57,902 bases of DNA from Roseovarius gaetbuli (GCF_900172365.1 NZ_FWFJ01000026.1:1-57902); one strand, 5' to 3'. Counted from the first letter of the stretch, positions 1 through 9,022 are shown. The notes: generated by a model not told the origin, from the letters alone. Translations and numbers: made by a program.

Positions 1-108
1 AAATGGCTGGCCTATTACAACGCCGAACGGCCGCACTCCACCCACGGCATCTTGACCCCGAATGAGGCCTATGCAAGCAAAACAGAACCAACGAGATTAG
101 CAGCCTGA
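1..108 (+). CDS. IS3-family transposase, C-terminal fragment
   Basis: Thirty-five codons of the C-terminal end of a DDE transposase (OrfB/integrase-core type) are present, ending at TGA 106-108. The peptide carries the YYNxERPHS signature with a following TPNEAY stretch, which is typical of the end of the rve integrase core in IS3-family elements. The catalytic D, D and E residues lie outside the window. It reads towards the truncated DUF6035 gene on the opposite strand and is most likely the element that disrupted it. Subgroup cannot be assigned from this little sequence. Confidence 0.8.
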   Translation, partial: KWLAYYNAERPHSTHGILTPNEAYASKTEPTRLAA

Positions 109-164
109 CATGAAACCCTGATCCACCATAACAGGGCTGCAAACTGGTCGAAAAACTAGGACCA
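1..164 (+). mobile_element. Right end of an IS3-type insertion sequence (partial)
   Basis: The window opens inside an insertion sequence. The transposase stop is at 106-108, followed by about 55 bp of non-coding IS end. The outer end appears to be the ACTGGTCG...CTAGGACCA stretch at about 143-164, ending in CA as IS3-family ends do. The left end lies outside the window, so neither the mate inverted repeat nor the target duplication can be checked. The boundary at 164 is inferred from where the DUF6035 reading frame loses its family likeness. Confidence 0.65.
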
Positions 165-536
165 CCTCTCTGTTAGTTTGTCATGCCTTGCAGATTTTTG
201 CCTACCTTCATACTGCTGCGCTCTAATAGAACGCGGATCGTCTGGTCTATCGGTTGTCCAAGGGCATTCTTTCCCGGCATCGCCATAGTGTTTGAAGTAT
301 GGAGATGAGCCGTTTCCACCTGGATTGCGGGCAAACGCAATGTATACAGGTTTCCTACAGCAGGCGCACTCAGCATATGCATCTTGCCCGCGAGAATGCG
401 CCTCCGTGATCTTCATGCGCATTTCTCCGACCAAAATCCTATCGCTAACCAACAAGTCAGCAATACGAACAACTTGACCGTCAGTTCCGACGGTTGCGGC
501 AAGAACTTGTCGCGTAATGGTTCCAGAGGGGGTCAA
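156..536 (-). pseudogene. DUF6035/CoiA-like protein, truncated by the IS
   Basis: This is the N-terminal part of a protein resembling the DUF6035 (CoiA-like) family. A CxxC pair (CACC), a PYFKH stretch and an ECPW stretch form a likely zinc-binding module, followed by an IRAQQYEGRQ motif of the kind seen in the family. Members are usually several hundred residues long; this one stops after about 126. The last codons and the amber stop (156-158) come from the IS end, so the gene was interrupted and its 3' part is missing. The possible start at 536 is TTG, with an ATG about 40 codons later as the alternative. Family assignment is from memory of the motif pattern. Confidence 0.55.
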
Positions 537-700
537 TATGCGACCCTAAGCATTCCCAGTTGAGTTCTGCTCCATGAAGCCTCCTGCAATAAGTCCAAAC
601 AATGAGAAACAGCATTCTTGCACCTATATATAGTCAGAAAGTTGTCTCATTGAAGCCAAATGCGCGAAGCTTAACTTCTGTGGCCACACGAACCAGAACG

Positions 701-751
701 GCTGGGGGCCAGCCCCCCACACCCCCCGGAGTATTTCAGCCAAGAAGAAGG
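701..751 (+). repeat. Rhodobacteraceae GC-rich intergenic repeat, copy 1
   Basis: A C/G-rich inverted segment (GGGGGCCAGCCCCC) runs into CCCCCCGGAGTATTTCAGCC and then AAGAAGAAGGA. The same arrangement occurs at 10513-10574 on the other strand just before bchZ. From general knowledge, repeats of this pattern are very common between genes in Rhodobacteraceae. Here the purine tail serves as the ribosome binding site of puhE. The rest of 537-758 shows no gene. Confidence 0.6.
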
Positions 752-758
752 ATCACGC

Positions 759-1578
759 GTGCATAGCCCCTGGATCGCAGCCCTGTCCGCGCTTTTTCTC
801 TGGTGGTTTTCCACCGGGGCGATCCTTGTGGTGGTGCGGATTGCCGACCGCTCTGGCGCGGTAGCGCGGCGTTTGGCGGTGTTTGCCACGCTGCCGGTGA
901 TGGCGCTTGGCATCTGGGGGTATGAAACGACATTGAGCACCCTCACGACCGGAGCGGTCTATGGCGCGTTTTTGTCGGCACTGGCGATCTGGGGCTGGAT
1001 CGAGCTTGCGTTTCTGACCGGTGCGATTGCCGGGCCGAACACCCATCCCTGCCCCGAGAACCTGCCGGGGTGGGAGAGGTTCATTCGCGCCTGGGGGACG
1101 ATTGCCTATCACGAGATGGTGTTGGTGGGCGTGCTGATCATCATGTGACTTTATGGCCAGGGGGCGGCAAATGCCTTTGGCCTCTGGACGTTTACGTTGT
1201 TATACTTTGCGCGCATCACCGCCAAGTTGAACCTGTTTCTGGGCGTGCCAAAGATCAACACCGAATTTCTGCCCCACGCGTTGCGCCATCTGGCCAGTCA
1301 TTTCCGTGTGGGTCCGTTCAGCTGGTTCTTTCCGATCTCGGTCTCGGCGCTTTCCTTTGCCGTCGCCTGTTGGCTTGAACGGCGTTATTCGGCATCGAGC
1401 ATCGAGCATCGAGGCAGGCGTTGGCTTTGCCCTCTTGGCGGCAATAAGCGGGCTGGCGCTTTTGGAACACTGGTTGATGGTGTTGCCGCTGCCCGATGCG
1501 AAACTCTGGCGCTGGATGCTTCCTGCGCCAAAATCTTCAAATGACACGACAAGACCGGAGGGACACCATGGATTTTGA
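759..1578 (+). pseudogene. puhE: puhE (photosynthetic complex assembly protein), two lesions
   Basis: This is a DUF3623/PuhE membrane protein, a factor for photosynthetic reaction-centre assembly, with a GTG start at 759 after an AAGAAGAAGGA ribosome site. Recognisable blocks are the N-terminal WWFSTGAILVVVR, then GWIELAFLTG, then ARITAKLNLFLGVP, and a C-terminal [17 protein letters not shown]. Two lesions disrupt it. An in-frame TGA sits at 1146-1148 (codon 130), with the family sequence continuing in the same frame beyond it. A 7-bp tandem triplication at 1392-1412 shifts the frame; removing one copy restores it. The reconstructed gene would end at 1578, overlapping hemA, which matches the conserved puhE-hemA pairing. 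The gene order says this was real PGC, now inactive. Confidence 0.9.
1392..1412 (+). repeat. GCATCGA x3 tandem repeat in puhE
   Basis: Three perfect head-to-tail copies of the 7-mer GCATCGA. Seven is not a multiple of three, so expansion from two to three copies shifts the frame. Deleting one copy in silico rejoins the PuhE N-terminal frame to the family-typical C-terminus. Confidence 0.9.
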
Positions 1579-2782
1579 CGCCATGTTCACGGCGCAACTT
1601 GATGCGCTGAAAGAGGAAGGCAACTATCCCATTTTCGCAGAGTTGGAGCGGCAATGCGGCGCCTTTCCGCGCGCCAGGAGCCATGACGAGGATACGCCCG
1701 ACCAGGTGACGGTCTGGTGCTCGAACGACTATCTCGGGATGGGGCAACACCCCACTGTGCGTGAGGCGATGAAAGATGCGGTCGATCGCTGTGGCACCGG
1801 TGCCGACGGGACCCGGAACATTTCGGGCACCGCGCATCACCACCTTGTATTGGAACGCGAGCTTGCCGATTTGCACGGCAAGGAGGGCGCGCTTTTCTTC
1901 ACCTCGGGCTATGTTTCGAACTGGGCGGCCCTGTCGACGCTTGGGTCGCGCCTGCCGGATGCGGTGATCCTGTCGGATGCGCTCAACCACGCCAGCATGA
2001 TCGAAGGCATCCGCCACAGCCGCGCGAAAAAGGTGATCTGGAATCACAACGACCCCGAAGATCTTGACCGCAAGCTGGCCGCCCTGCCTGCCAATGCCCC
2101 CAAGATCGTGGCGTTCGAGAGCGTCTATTCGATGGATGGCGACATCAGCCCGATGGCCGAGATCGTCGAAGTCGCCGAAAAGCACGGCGCGATGACCTAT
2201 CTTGACGAGGTTCATGCCGTCGGCCTTTACGGGCCGCGTGGCGGTGGTGTTTCGGAACAGCTTGGCCTCGCCGACCGGATCACCCTGATCGAGGGGACGT
2301 TGGGCAAGGCCTATGGCTGTATGGGGGGCTATGTGACCGGATCGGCGGCGATGTGCGATTTCATCCGCTCGTTCGCCAGCGGGTTCATCTTTACCACCGC
2401 CCTGCCGCCCGCCGTGGCCGCCGCCGCCACCGCCAGCATCCGCCATCTCAAGGTAAGCTCGGACGAGCGCCGCGCGCAGAAGGCCCAGGTGGCACAGCTG
2501 CGCGCCAAGCTTGATGCCCAGGGCATTCCGCATCTCGACAACCCAAGCCACATCATCCCGGTGATGATCAAGAATCCGGTCAAATGCCGGATGCTGGCCG
2601 ATATCCTGATGCGCGATTACGGGATCTATGTGCAGCCGATCAATTATCCCACCGTGCCCAAGGGCCCCGAGCGGCTTCGTTTCACGCCGGGGCCGTTGCA
2701 TTCGGATGCGGATATCGACCACCTTGTGGCGGCGCTCACAACCTTGTGGAAGCAATGCGCGATCGCCCACGCGGTCGCCTGA
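1568..2782 (+). CDS. hemA: 5-aminolevulinate synthase
   Basis: A pyridoxal-phosphate enzyme that condenses glycine with succinyl-CoA to 5-aminolevulinate, the first step of haem and bacteriochlorophyll synthesis by the Shemin (C4) pathway. The product is 404 aa, the usual ALAS length. Visible features are the [11 protein letters not shown] entry motif, the [11 protein letters not shown] segment, an HNxxSM block (HASM), [10 protein letters not shown] with the cofactor Asp, and the EGTLGKAYG region with the Schiff-base Lys. The start ATG at 1568 follows GGAGG, which is better supported than upstream in-frame codons lying in puhE. It is intact despite decay of the surrounding PGC, as expected for an enzyme still needed for haem. 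Confidence 0.97.
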   Translation: MDFDAMFTAQLDALKEEGNYPIFAELERQCGAFPRARSHDEDTPDQVTVWCSNDYLGMGQHPTVREAMKDAVDRCGTGADGTRNISGTAHHHLVLERELADLHGKEGALFFTSGYVSNWAALSTLGSRLPDAVILSDALNHASMIEGIRHSRAKKVIWNHNDPEDLDRKLAALPANAPKIVAFESVYSMDGDISPMAEIVEVAEKHGAMTYLDEVHAVGLYGPRGGGVSEQLGLADRITLIEGTLGKAYGCMGGYVTGSAAMCDFIRSFASGFIFTTALPPAVAAAATASIRHLKVSSDERRAQKAQVAQLRAKLDAQGIPHLDNPSHIIPVMIKNPVKCRMLADILMRDYGIYVQPINYPTVPKGPERLRFTPGPLHSDADIDHLVAALTTLWKQCAIAHAVA

Positions 2783-2869
2783 CAAGAGCGTGAGCAGGGG
2801 CGCGCGGCCATTGACTTGCGACCCACGTTTACGCCTTAGTAGAGGGGTACGTAAGCGCGAGGCCACCCC

Positions 2870-3316
2870 ATGACACTCAAGCTAACCGCGATTCACTTTA
2901 CACTGGCTTGCGTGCTTGTCTCGGCGCTGTCCCTGCCTGCTTTCGGGGCGGACATTGCCCGTGGCAAGACCATTTTCAAGGATTGCCGGGCCTGTCATTC
3001 GGTGGTCGACGAGACCGAAACCGTGATCATTCGCGGCGGGCGCACCGGGCCCAACCTTTATGGCGTGGTTGGTCGGCACGCCGGAAGCATGCCGAACTTT
3101 TACTATTCAACCTCGATGGTTAGCGCCGGCAAACAGGGGTTGCGCTGGAATGAAGAGGATTTCGTGGTCTATGTGAAGGACGCGACCCATTTCCTGCGCG
3201 CCTATCTTGATGATCCAAGCGCGCGCGGCAAGATGGCCTATAAATTGAAGGATAGCGCCAAGGCGCGTGATGTCTGGGCGTACCTCGAAAGCGTCACCAG
3301 CGCGCCTGCCAAATAG
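2870..3316 (+). CDS. cycA: Cytochrome c2-type class I c cytochrome
   Basis: A soluble periplasmic electron carrier of 148 aa with a cleavable signal peptide ending near AFGA. The haem site is CRACH, and the sixth-ligand Met probably lies in the KMAYKL segment near the C-terminus. Class I c2/c551 proteins of this size re-reduce the photo-oxidised reaction centre or its cytochrome subunit and also act in respiration. In roseobacters and Rhodobacter it lies directly after hemA, as here (87-bp gap). It is intact and converges with the dxs pseudogene 11 bp away. Because it can serve respiration, its preservation does not imply a working photosystem. Confidence 0.9.
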   Translation: MTLKLTAIHFTLACVLVSALSLPAFGADIARGKTIFKDCRACHSVVDETETVIIRGGRTGPNLYGVVGRHAGSMPNFYYSTSMVSAGKQGLRWNEEDFVVYVKDATHFLRAYLDDPSARGKMAYKLKDSAKARDVWAYLESVTSAPAK

Positions 3317-3327
3317 GCGCACGGGCT

Positions 3328-5188
3328 TCAGAGAATCTGGCGCAGCGGCACAACCTCGGCGCGCGCCGTCAGGGCATCCTTGATCGTCGCGGCGATATCG
3401 CCCGCGCTCATCCCTGCATCGGCATACATTTCCGCCGGGCTTGCCTGCTCGATAAAGCGATCCGGCAGGCAAATAGTGCGCAGCACCAGCCCCTTGTCGA
3501 ACGCCCTGCGACGCGCCAGCTCGTGCATGACGATGGCGCCAAAGCCGCCCATTGCGCCCTGTTCGACGGTGATCAGGGCGCGGTGGTGCGTGACCAGCTG
3601 CATCAAGAGGTCAGCATCTAGCGGCTTGGCAAAGCGGGCATCGGCGACGGTGGCCGAAATCCCCTCGTCGCCAAACGCATCAGCCGCCGCAAGGCATTCG
3701 GCAAGATGTCCGCCAAAGGACAGGACCGCCACATCTTCGCCCTCGCGGATCACCCGGCCCTTGCCAATCGGCAAGGCCACGCCCCGCGTCGGCAGGGCCA
3801 CCCCGCGCCCGGCGCCGCGCGGATAGCGAAAGGCAATCGGGCCATCGTCATGCGCGGCGGCCGTGGCCACCATATGCATCAGGTCCGCCTCATCCGCCGC
3901 TGCCATTACGGTAAACCCCGGCAGGTTGGCGAGATAGCCGATGTCGAACGCCCCGGCGTGGGTCGCACCGTCGGCGCCCACAAGACCGGCCCGATCAATG
4001 GCACAGCGCACCGGAAGCCGCTGAAGCGCGACGTCATGCACCACCTGATCATAGGCGCGTTGCAGGAAGGTCGAACAGATCGCGCAAAACGGCCTGAGCC
4101 CGCTGGCGGCCATGCCGGCGGCAAAGGTCACGCCATGCTGTTCGGCAATCCCGACGTCAAATACCCGCGCGGGAAAGCGCTCGGCCATCGCATCAAGCCC
4201 GGTGCCGCCGGGCATCGCTGCGGTGATCGCCACGACCCGGTCGTCGCGCGCGGCCTCATCGGCCAAAGCCGCGCCAAAGACCGAGGTATAAGACGGCGCG
4301 CCGCCGCTCGATTTGGCCTGTGTGCCGGTGCCGACGTCAAACTTGGCGACGCCGTGATACTTGTCGGCACTGGTCTCGGCGGGGGCATAGCCCTTGCCCT
4401 TGACCGTGCAGAAATGGATCAAAACCGGCCCGCAGAACGCTTAAAAGCTGACCCATGTCATGACCATCAATCGGGCCAACATATTGAAACCCAAGCTCTT
4501 CGAACACGGTGCCGCTTCCGGTCAGGCCAGTCACCAGTTGACGCGCGCGGCGCGCGCCTTCGCGCATCGGCGGCGGCAAGGCGGCCTCGAATCCTTCGGC
4601 CAGCGATGTCATCCGCGCCAGCGGCTCGCTGGCGTACATCCGGCTGAGGTAAGACGACATCGCGCCGACCGGCGGGGCGATGCTCATTTCATTGTCGTTG
4701 AGAATGACAAACAGGCGGCACCCCTCGGAGCCCGCATTGTTGAGCGCCTCATAGGCCATGCCGACACTGATCGCGCCATCGCCGATCACGGCAATCGCGT
4801 CGCCCGTCGCCTGCCCCATGTCGCGGCCCACGGCAAAGCCGAGCGCGGCGCTGATCGCGGTCAAACCATGCGCGGCGCCGAACGGATCATGGGCGCTTTC
4901 GCTGCGTTTGGTAAAGCCCGACAGCCCGCCCTTTTGGCGCAGGGTACGGATGCGATCACGCCGCCCGGTCAGGATTTTATGAGGGTAACACTAGTGGCCC
5001 ACGTCCCAGATCAGCTTGTCCACCGGCGTATTGAAGACCGCGTGAATGGCAACGCTCAACTCGACCACCCCAAGGCTTGACGCAAGGTGCCCACCGGTTT
5101 CCGACACCGCCGAAATCACCTCCTGGCGCAGATCAGAGGGGCCGGCAACGCGATCCAAAAGCGGTGTGTGGGGTTTGGTATGTGTCAT
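3328..5188 (-). pseudogene. dxs: PGC-linked dxs (1-deoxyxylulose-5-phosphate synthase), three lesions
   Basis: DXS makes 1-deoxy-D-xylulose 5-phosphate from pyruvate and glyceraldehyde 3-phosphate for isoprenoid (phytyl and carotenoid) synthesis. The thiamin-diphosphate domain ([16 protein letters not shown]) and the transketolase C-terminal domains ([22 protein letters not shown]) are easily recognised. Lesions are a short N-terminal deletion after PSDLR that removes about a dozen residues, an in-frame TAG at 4991-4993 between GH and CYPHK where the family has Q (CAG to TAG), and a frame-shifting deletion near 4437 between LLSVLR and [14 protein letters not shown]. The last open part (to 3328) is the long C-terminal half. 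Many roseobacters have a second dxs elsewhere, so loss here could be tolerated. Confidence 0.92.
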
Positions 5189-5305
5189 CGCGCCGTCCCT
5201 TCCGTGGTGCCTTTGCACCGGCCTCGCAACCAAAGAGGGGCGCGCGGACGGCGCTTTTCGTGATGTGGCGAGGGCGGCGCGATTGGCACCGCCCCACGCC
5301 CAGTC

Positions 5306-6397
5306 CTAGTTGCCGTAATCCGGCGCATCCGTGCTGGCCAGTTCGGGCCAGTCCTTGATCACATTGGTGCCTTGCAGCGGTTGCTGATAACCCTTGTGAC
5401 AGGTCTTGCAGGCCGCCTTGGGCGCATCGCCCTGCATCGGGCCAAGCCGGTTTTCAGGAAGCAACCCGCCGACCGGAACAAGATAGTCGTTGTTCAGCTC
5501 CTGAACCATCGAGATGCCAAGCAGCTCGGTGCCCCATTGCGGTGTGACCTGCGATCCATCGTAAAACGCGCGGGTGTTGTGGCAAAAGACACAGTTCACC
5601 CCAAGCGAGTTGGCGATATAGTTCATCAGCGCATAGGTCCGCTCGGCGTTTTGGATGCCGGGATAGCCGTCTTTGCCGGGGATACCGGCGACGCGGCTGT
5701 CAAGGTCATGCACCTTGATGCTTTCACCATCGAGCAGGAACTTTTCAAGCGCATCCGAGGGCAGCGATGAATACTGGCTTAGCGGGGTGACCCGGTTCTG
5801 ATTGGCCGACCAGCCCTCGACGGTTTCGTTGACCGGGGTGATCTTGAACCAGATATCGCTTGGCACCGGCTGGCCACGGTGACAGGTAAAGCAGGTCACG
5901 CCGACCTGTTTGTTGGCGTTCACATGGCCATCCCAGTTCTCGTTGATGTTCTGGGTCATCGCGATCATCAGGCTCGCGACCGTCGACTGATAGCTTTCGG
6001 GATCTTCAAACAGATCGGGAATGCCGGTCCATGACCGCATCGCCACCAGCAGGCGGTCATAGTTTTCCACCGTAAGATCGGCAAAGGCGGGCACCACGTT
6101 TTCGCGCACATCGCCTGCGGTCTGCTCCCCGCCCTGCGGCACCACCGGCGCCGAGGTCGAGGCGAGAAACACCTCGATGCCGGGATCAGGCGCGGCCAGG
6201 TCGGCCTTGAACTCTGGCCGCGACATGCCGGTGCCGCGTGGCCCCGTCTGCAGGCTCTCGGTGGCCATGGGTTGGCCCCATGTCACCAACAGAGCCGCCA
6301 CAAAGACCGCGCCCCCGACCACACCGACAGCAACGGCAGGCCCATAGATATCCTTGGGGTTTTCGCGGTTCCATTTATCAAACCATTTCGGAAACAT
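5306..6397 (-). CDS. pufC: Reaction-centre cytochrome c subunit (triheme form)
   Basis: The membrane-anchored periplasmic cytochrome that reduces the special pair of the type II reaction centre. The product is 363 aa with an uncleaved N-terminal membrane segment (GPAVAVGVVGGAVFVAALLV). Three CxxCH haem sites are visible: CFTCH, CVFCH and CKTCH. The usual first haem site of tetraheme PufC is absent: the stretch after SWTG reads IPDLFEDPESYQSTV with no cysteine. Triheme PufC is known from Rhodovulum sulfidophilum, so this need not be a defect. It starts 3 bp after the pufM stop in the puf operon. The frame is complete. Confidence 0.95.
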   Translation of the reverse strand: MFPKWFDKWNRENPKDIYGPAVAVGVVGGAVFVAALLVTWGQPMATESLQTGPRGTGMSRPEFKADLAAPDPGIEVFLASTSAPVVPQGGEQTAGDVRENVVPAFADLTVENYDRLLVAMRSWTGIPDLFEDPESYQSTVASLMIAMTQNINENWDGHVNANKQVGVTCFTCHRGQPVPSDIWFKITPVNETVEGWSANQNRVTPLSQYSSLPSDALEKFLLDGESIKVHDLDSRVAGIPGKDGYPGIQNAERTYALMNYIANSLGVNCVFCHNTRAFYDGSQVTPQWGTELLGISMVQELNNDYLVPVGGLLPENRLGPMQGDAPKAACKTCHKGYQQPLQGTNVIKDWPELASTDAPDYGN

Positions 6398-6400
6398 GGA

Positions 6401-7387
6401 TCATTCCCCCCGACCAATAAAGGCTTCATAAGAGCCGTAAGCGTCATAGCCATAAGACCCGTCATAGAGCGGTGCAAAGTTGTGCTCTTGCGCCCAGATG
6501 AACCAGTTGTCGACAACCGTGCCCGTCAGCAATATCCCGATGCCGCCGGTGATCGGCGTGAGAACGGCGAACCACCAGGCCCAACGGTGAATACCCTCCA
6601 TCGTGGCGTTAAAGCCCATGGTCCAGCGCCAGAACAGGGCGGCGCGTTCAGAGGCTGTGCCGCGGTCGAATATCTGCTCCAGCTCGCGGTCGCCGCCAAA
6701 GCGGGTGACCGCCAGAATGGTCGCGCCATGCATCGCAAACAGCAAGACAGAGCCATAAAGGAACACGATCGAGAAACAGTGGAACGGGTTGTAGTAAAGA
6801 TTGCCGTAGCGGATGCTGAACGCGGTGGTCCAATCGAGGTGCGGGAAGATGCCGTAAGGCACGGCCTCACTCCACGAGCCCATCAGGATCGGACGGAACA
6901 GCCCCAGCACAAGGAACAACCAGATCGCCGAGGCAAAGGCCCAGGCCACGTGCTTGCCCATCTTTTGCTGTTGCGCCAATTGGTAGGTGCGCATCCACCA
7001 GGCCATGACCGACACCAAAAGGAAGAACGAGCTGATGATATACCAGCCCCCGTCATTGAGCGGCGGCATCGACAGACCGTATTTCGGGCTTGGCGGTTCA
7101 AGCGCCAGCCAGAACAGCTGTCGCAGGAATTCCGGCAGGGACCAGCCGACCTGTGCCAGCATGTTCATGCCGACGATAAAGAACCACATCAACCCGCTTG
7201 CTAGGCTTACGACGCCCAGCATTCCAAGGTTGACCGGCCCGATCTGGGCATTGCCGATCCAGCCAACGAGGGTGGAAAAGAACGGCTTGCCTGCGCGTTC
7301 GGCCATCATCTCGCCGCTGTCATCCATGCCCCATTCAGGTTTGCCCTGAACTTGCACTTGGGTGAAGATATTTTGATACTCAGCCAT
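6401..7387 (-). CDS. pufM: Photosynthetic reaction centre M subunit
   Basis: One of the two core subunits that bind the bacteriochlorophyll special pair, bacteriopheophytin, quinone and non-haem iron. The product is 328 aa, starting at [11 protein letters not shown]; the ATG is at 7387, after a GGGGGG stretch on the coding strand. Five hydrophobic helices are evident, and the family segments [36 protein letters not shown] and GIHRWAWW supply the pigment and iron histidines. It ends in the usual short tail and is followed immediately by pufC. No lesion is seen. Confidence 0.98.
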   Translation of the reverse strand: MAEYQNIFTQVQVQGKPEWGMDDSGEMMAERAGKPFFSTLVGWIGNAQIGPVNLGMLGVVSLASGLMWFFIVGMNMLAQVGWSLPEFLRQLFWLALEPPSPKYGLSMPPLNDGGWYIISSFFLLVSVMAWWMRTYQLAQQQKMGKHVAWAFASAIWLFLVLGLFRPILMGSWSEAVPYGIFPHLDWTTAFSIRYGNLYYNPFHCFSIVFLYGSVLLFAMHGATILAVTRFGGDRELEQIFDRGTASERAALFWRWTMGFNATMEGIHRWAWWFAVLTPITGGIGILLTGTVVDNWFIWAQEHNFAPLYDGSYGYDAYGSYEAFIGRGE

Positions 7388-7389
7388 TG

Positions 7390-8229
7390 TTACATCCCCC
7401 CTTGGCCAGGCCAGATCGGCAACTCCAGCCACCAGTTCCACCATTCAGGCCAGCCTTTGGTCCAGACCGGGCCAGAGATGATGATACAAACCGCCGAGAA
7501 GAACACGGCGTTGATGGCCAGGAGAAACCCCAGCCGGTGAATCCCCAGCGTGCCCACCGAATATCCGATGAGATCGCGAAAGAAGGTATCCTCGTGATCC
7601 GGCGTCTTGGCCTCTTCGCCCTCTTCGGGGTTGGCCGCCGACAGGATCAGACCACCATGCAGCGCAAGCGCCAGGGTGGTGGTAAAGAACAGGGTCACCG
7701 CCAGCATATGCGCCGGGTTGTAATGGAAATGCAGATAGGCATAGCCGGTGTTGGACACCCAATCGAGGTGGCTGAAAATCCCATAGGGAAATCCATGCCC
7801 CCAGGCGCCCATCAGAAGCGGGCGAAAGATCACGAGCGTGACATAGGCGAGAATGGCAAAGCTGAAGGCAAAGGGCACATGGTAACCCATCCCAAGCTTG
7901 CGGCAGATCTCGACTTCGCGCAGCGCCCAGCTGATGAAGGCGGCGGTCGCGCACATCGTAATGATCTGCCAAAGCCCGCCATCCATCAGCGGCGCCATGC
8001 CCAACCCGTATTTAAGGTCAGGCGGCGCGATATTGATTAGCCATGGGTTGAACGTGCCCTGTTGGGACGCCCCCCAAAAAATAAGGAGTGTGCCGAGGAG
8101 GGCGAAAAATGCTGTCGTGACCCCGAAGAAACCGACATAAAAGGGCCCGACCCAAAAATCGAAAAGATCGCCGCCAACCAGCGTTCCCCCGCGGACACGG
8201 TACTTTCTTTCAAAACTGAGCAAAGCCAT
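7390..8229 (-). CDS. pufL: Photosynthetic reaction centre L subunit
   Basis: The second core subunit of the type II reaction centre, 279 aa, starting [15 protein letters not shown] (ATG at 8229), with [18 protein letters not shown] following. Helix and ligand segments [30 protein letters not shown] and [11 protein letters not shown] are those expected for PufL, including the histidines that ligate bacteriochlorophyll and iron. The stop abuts the pufM start (2-bp gap). A GC-rich hairpin lies upstream, between pufA and pufL. The frame is intact. Confidence 0.98.
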   Translation of the reverse strand: MALLSFERKYRVRGGTLVGGDLFDFWVGPFYVGFFGVTTAFFALLGTLLIFWGASQQGTFNPWLINIAPPDLKYGLGMAPLMDGGLWQIITMCATAAFISWALREVEICRKLGMGYHVPFAFSFAILAYVTLVIFRPLLMGAWGHGFPYGIFSHLDWVSNTGYAYLHFHYNPAHMLAVTLFFTTTLALALHGGLILSAANPEEGEEAKTPDHEDTFFRDLIGYSVGTLGIHRLGFLLAINAVFFSAVCIIISGPVWTKGWPEWWNWWLELPIWPGQGGM

Positions 8230-8292
8230 CACGTGGTCCCCGCGTTGTCCGGCTGTCCGGTCCACCCTGTCAGCCGATAGTTTCGTTAAGTG

Positions 8293-8322
8293 GCTGCGGG
8301 CGAGGCGCGCCCCGCCCGCAGC
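8293..8322 (-). promoter_or_regulatory. pufA-pufL intercistronic hairpin
   Basis: Perfect 10-bp arms GCTGCGGGCG / CGCCCGCAGC enclose a 10-nt loop 20 bp after the pufA stop. In Rhodobacter such a hairpin stabilises the upstream pufBA message and gives more antenna than reaction-centre subunits; the same role is inferred here from position. It has been preserved although the cluster is decaying. Confidence 0.75.
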
Positions 8323-8341
8323 GATTATGTGGGCCGCACGA

Positions 8342-8503
8342 TCACTGCCCGTACTTCGCAGCGGCGATTTCAAACCAGTTGAAACCGTCGGTGCTCAGAA
8401 GCACGAGGTGAATCATTGCAGCCAGCAATAACAGGAATACGCCCTGCGCCACGAACACGCGGCGGGGGTCGAATATCAGCCATACTTTGTAAAACTTAGC
8501 CAT
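8342..8503 (-). CDS. pufA: Light-harvesting 1 alpha subunit
   Basis: A 53-aa single-helix antenna polypeptide that, paired with PufB, binds bacteriochlorophyll in the LH1 ring. It begins [17 protein letters not shown], the classic LH1-alpha N-terminus. A hydrophobic helix follows with the bacteriochlorophyll-ligand His in [11 protein letters not shown], and the short tail is [12 protein letters not shown]. The gene was found by translating the minus strand from ATG at 8503 to TGA at 8342-8344. It lies 14 bp after pufB and 112 bp before pufL. Intact. Confidence 0.96.
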   Translation of the reverse strand: MAKFYKVWLIFDPRRVFVAQGVFLLLLAAMIHLVLLSTDGFNWFEIAAAKYGQ

Positions 8504-8517
8504 TTTCTACCCCTTCC

Positions 8518-8667
8518 TCAGAACCACGGGAACCAGATGAAGGTTGCAATATGTGCAACCACTGCAATCGCCGTGAACAGCCAAAGGCCACTCATGTAGA
8601 CGGAATGCAGCTCCTGGGCCTGCTCGTCGGTGAGACCTGTGAACGACAGGTCGGATTTATCAGCCAT
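8518..8667 (-). CDS. pufB: Light-harvesting 1 beta subunit
   Basis: A 49-aa antenna polypeptide starting [19 protein letters not shown] at 8667, after a GGAGGAAAG ribosome site. The single membrane helix holds the ligand His in the [13 protein letters not shown] segment, and the FIWFPWF ending is typical of LH1-beta. It is the first of the structural puf genes, in the conserved order pufQ-B-A-L-M-C, and is intact. Confidence 0.96.
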   Translation of the reverse strand: MADKSDLSFTGLTDEQAQELHSVYMSGLWLFTAIAVVAHIATFIWFPWF

Positions 8668-8721
8668 GAACTTTCCTCCGGAACGTTATGCTGACGTCGC
8701 GAACCCCGCGACCGGGTCCTT

Positions 8722-8740
8722 CGGGGCCATCATGGCCCCG
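8722..8740. other. Perfect palindrome between pufQ and pufB
   Basis: CGGGGCCAT-C-ATGGCCCCG, with 9-bp arms around one central base, lies in the 123-bp gap between pufQ and pufB. In RNA it would form a hairpin near the 5' end of the pufBA segment. Processing or stabilisation of the message is plausible by analogy to other puf leaders but is not shown. Confidence 0.5.
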
Positions 8741-8790
8741 CAGGTTTCTGTCCGCCCGTGACGGGCAGGCAGCTCTTGATCCCGGCCCTT

Positions 8791-9018
8791 TCAGACCGAG
8801 AAAATCAGTGGCGTGGTCCGATCCGCCTCGGCCCAGGCGCGCGCCAGCGGGCCGCGCAGATCAAGGGTCCGGTGCTGGATCACGTCGCGCACCCAACGCG
8901 CGCTTGCAAACGGCAGCGCGAGGGCGAAAATCATTGCAAAGTAAACCTTGAATTCCAGACCACGTCGGCGGGCCTGACGGCTGCGCACCCGTGGCGGATT
9001 TGATGTCATGTCAGTCAT
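8791..9018 (-). CDS. pufQ: PufQ, bacteriochlorophyll synthesis cofactor
   Basis: A small single-span protein of 75 aa found at the head of puf operons, implicated in supplying bacteriochlorophyll precursors to the assembling complexes. The N-terminus is basic (RVRSRQARRRGLEFKVYF), followed by one hydrophobic helix (AMIFALALPFAS) and a short cytoplasmic or periplasmic tail. The ATG at 9018 lies 4 bp after the ancestral bchZ stop, which fits the bchCXYZ-puf superoperon. Recognition is by position and by the RRxGLEFKVYFA block. Intact. Confidence 0.88.
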   Translation of the reverse strand: MTDMTSNPPRVRSRQARRRGLEFKVYFAMIFALALPFASARWVRDVIQHRTLDLRGPLARAWAEADRTTPLIFSV

Positions 9019-9022
9019 CGTT

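Noticed and set aside
1146..1148. In-frame TGA in puhE as a selenocysteine or recoding site
   Set aside because: No selenocysteine-insertion-type hairpin context was evident, PuhE is not a selenoprotein family, and the gene has a second, unrelated frameshift.
1385..2866. Long minus-strand frame opposite hemA
   Set aside because: It is a shadow of hemA; no ribosome site or homology is evident, and hemA is unmistakable.
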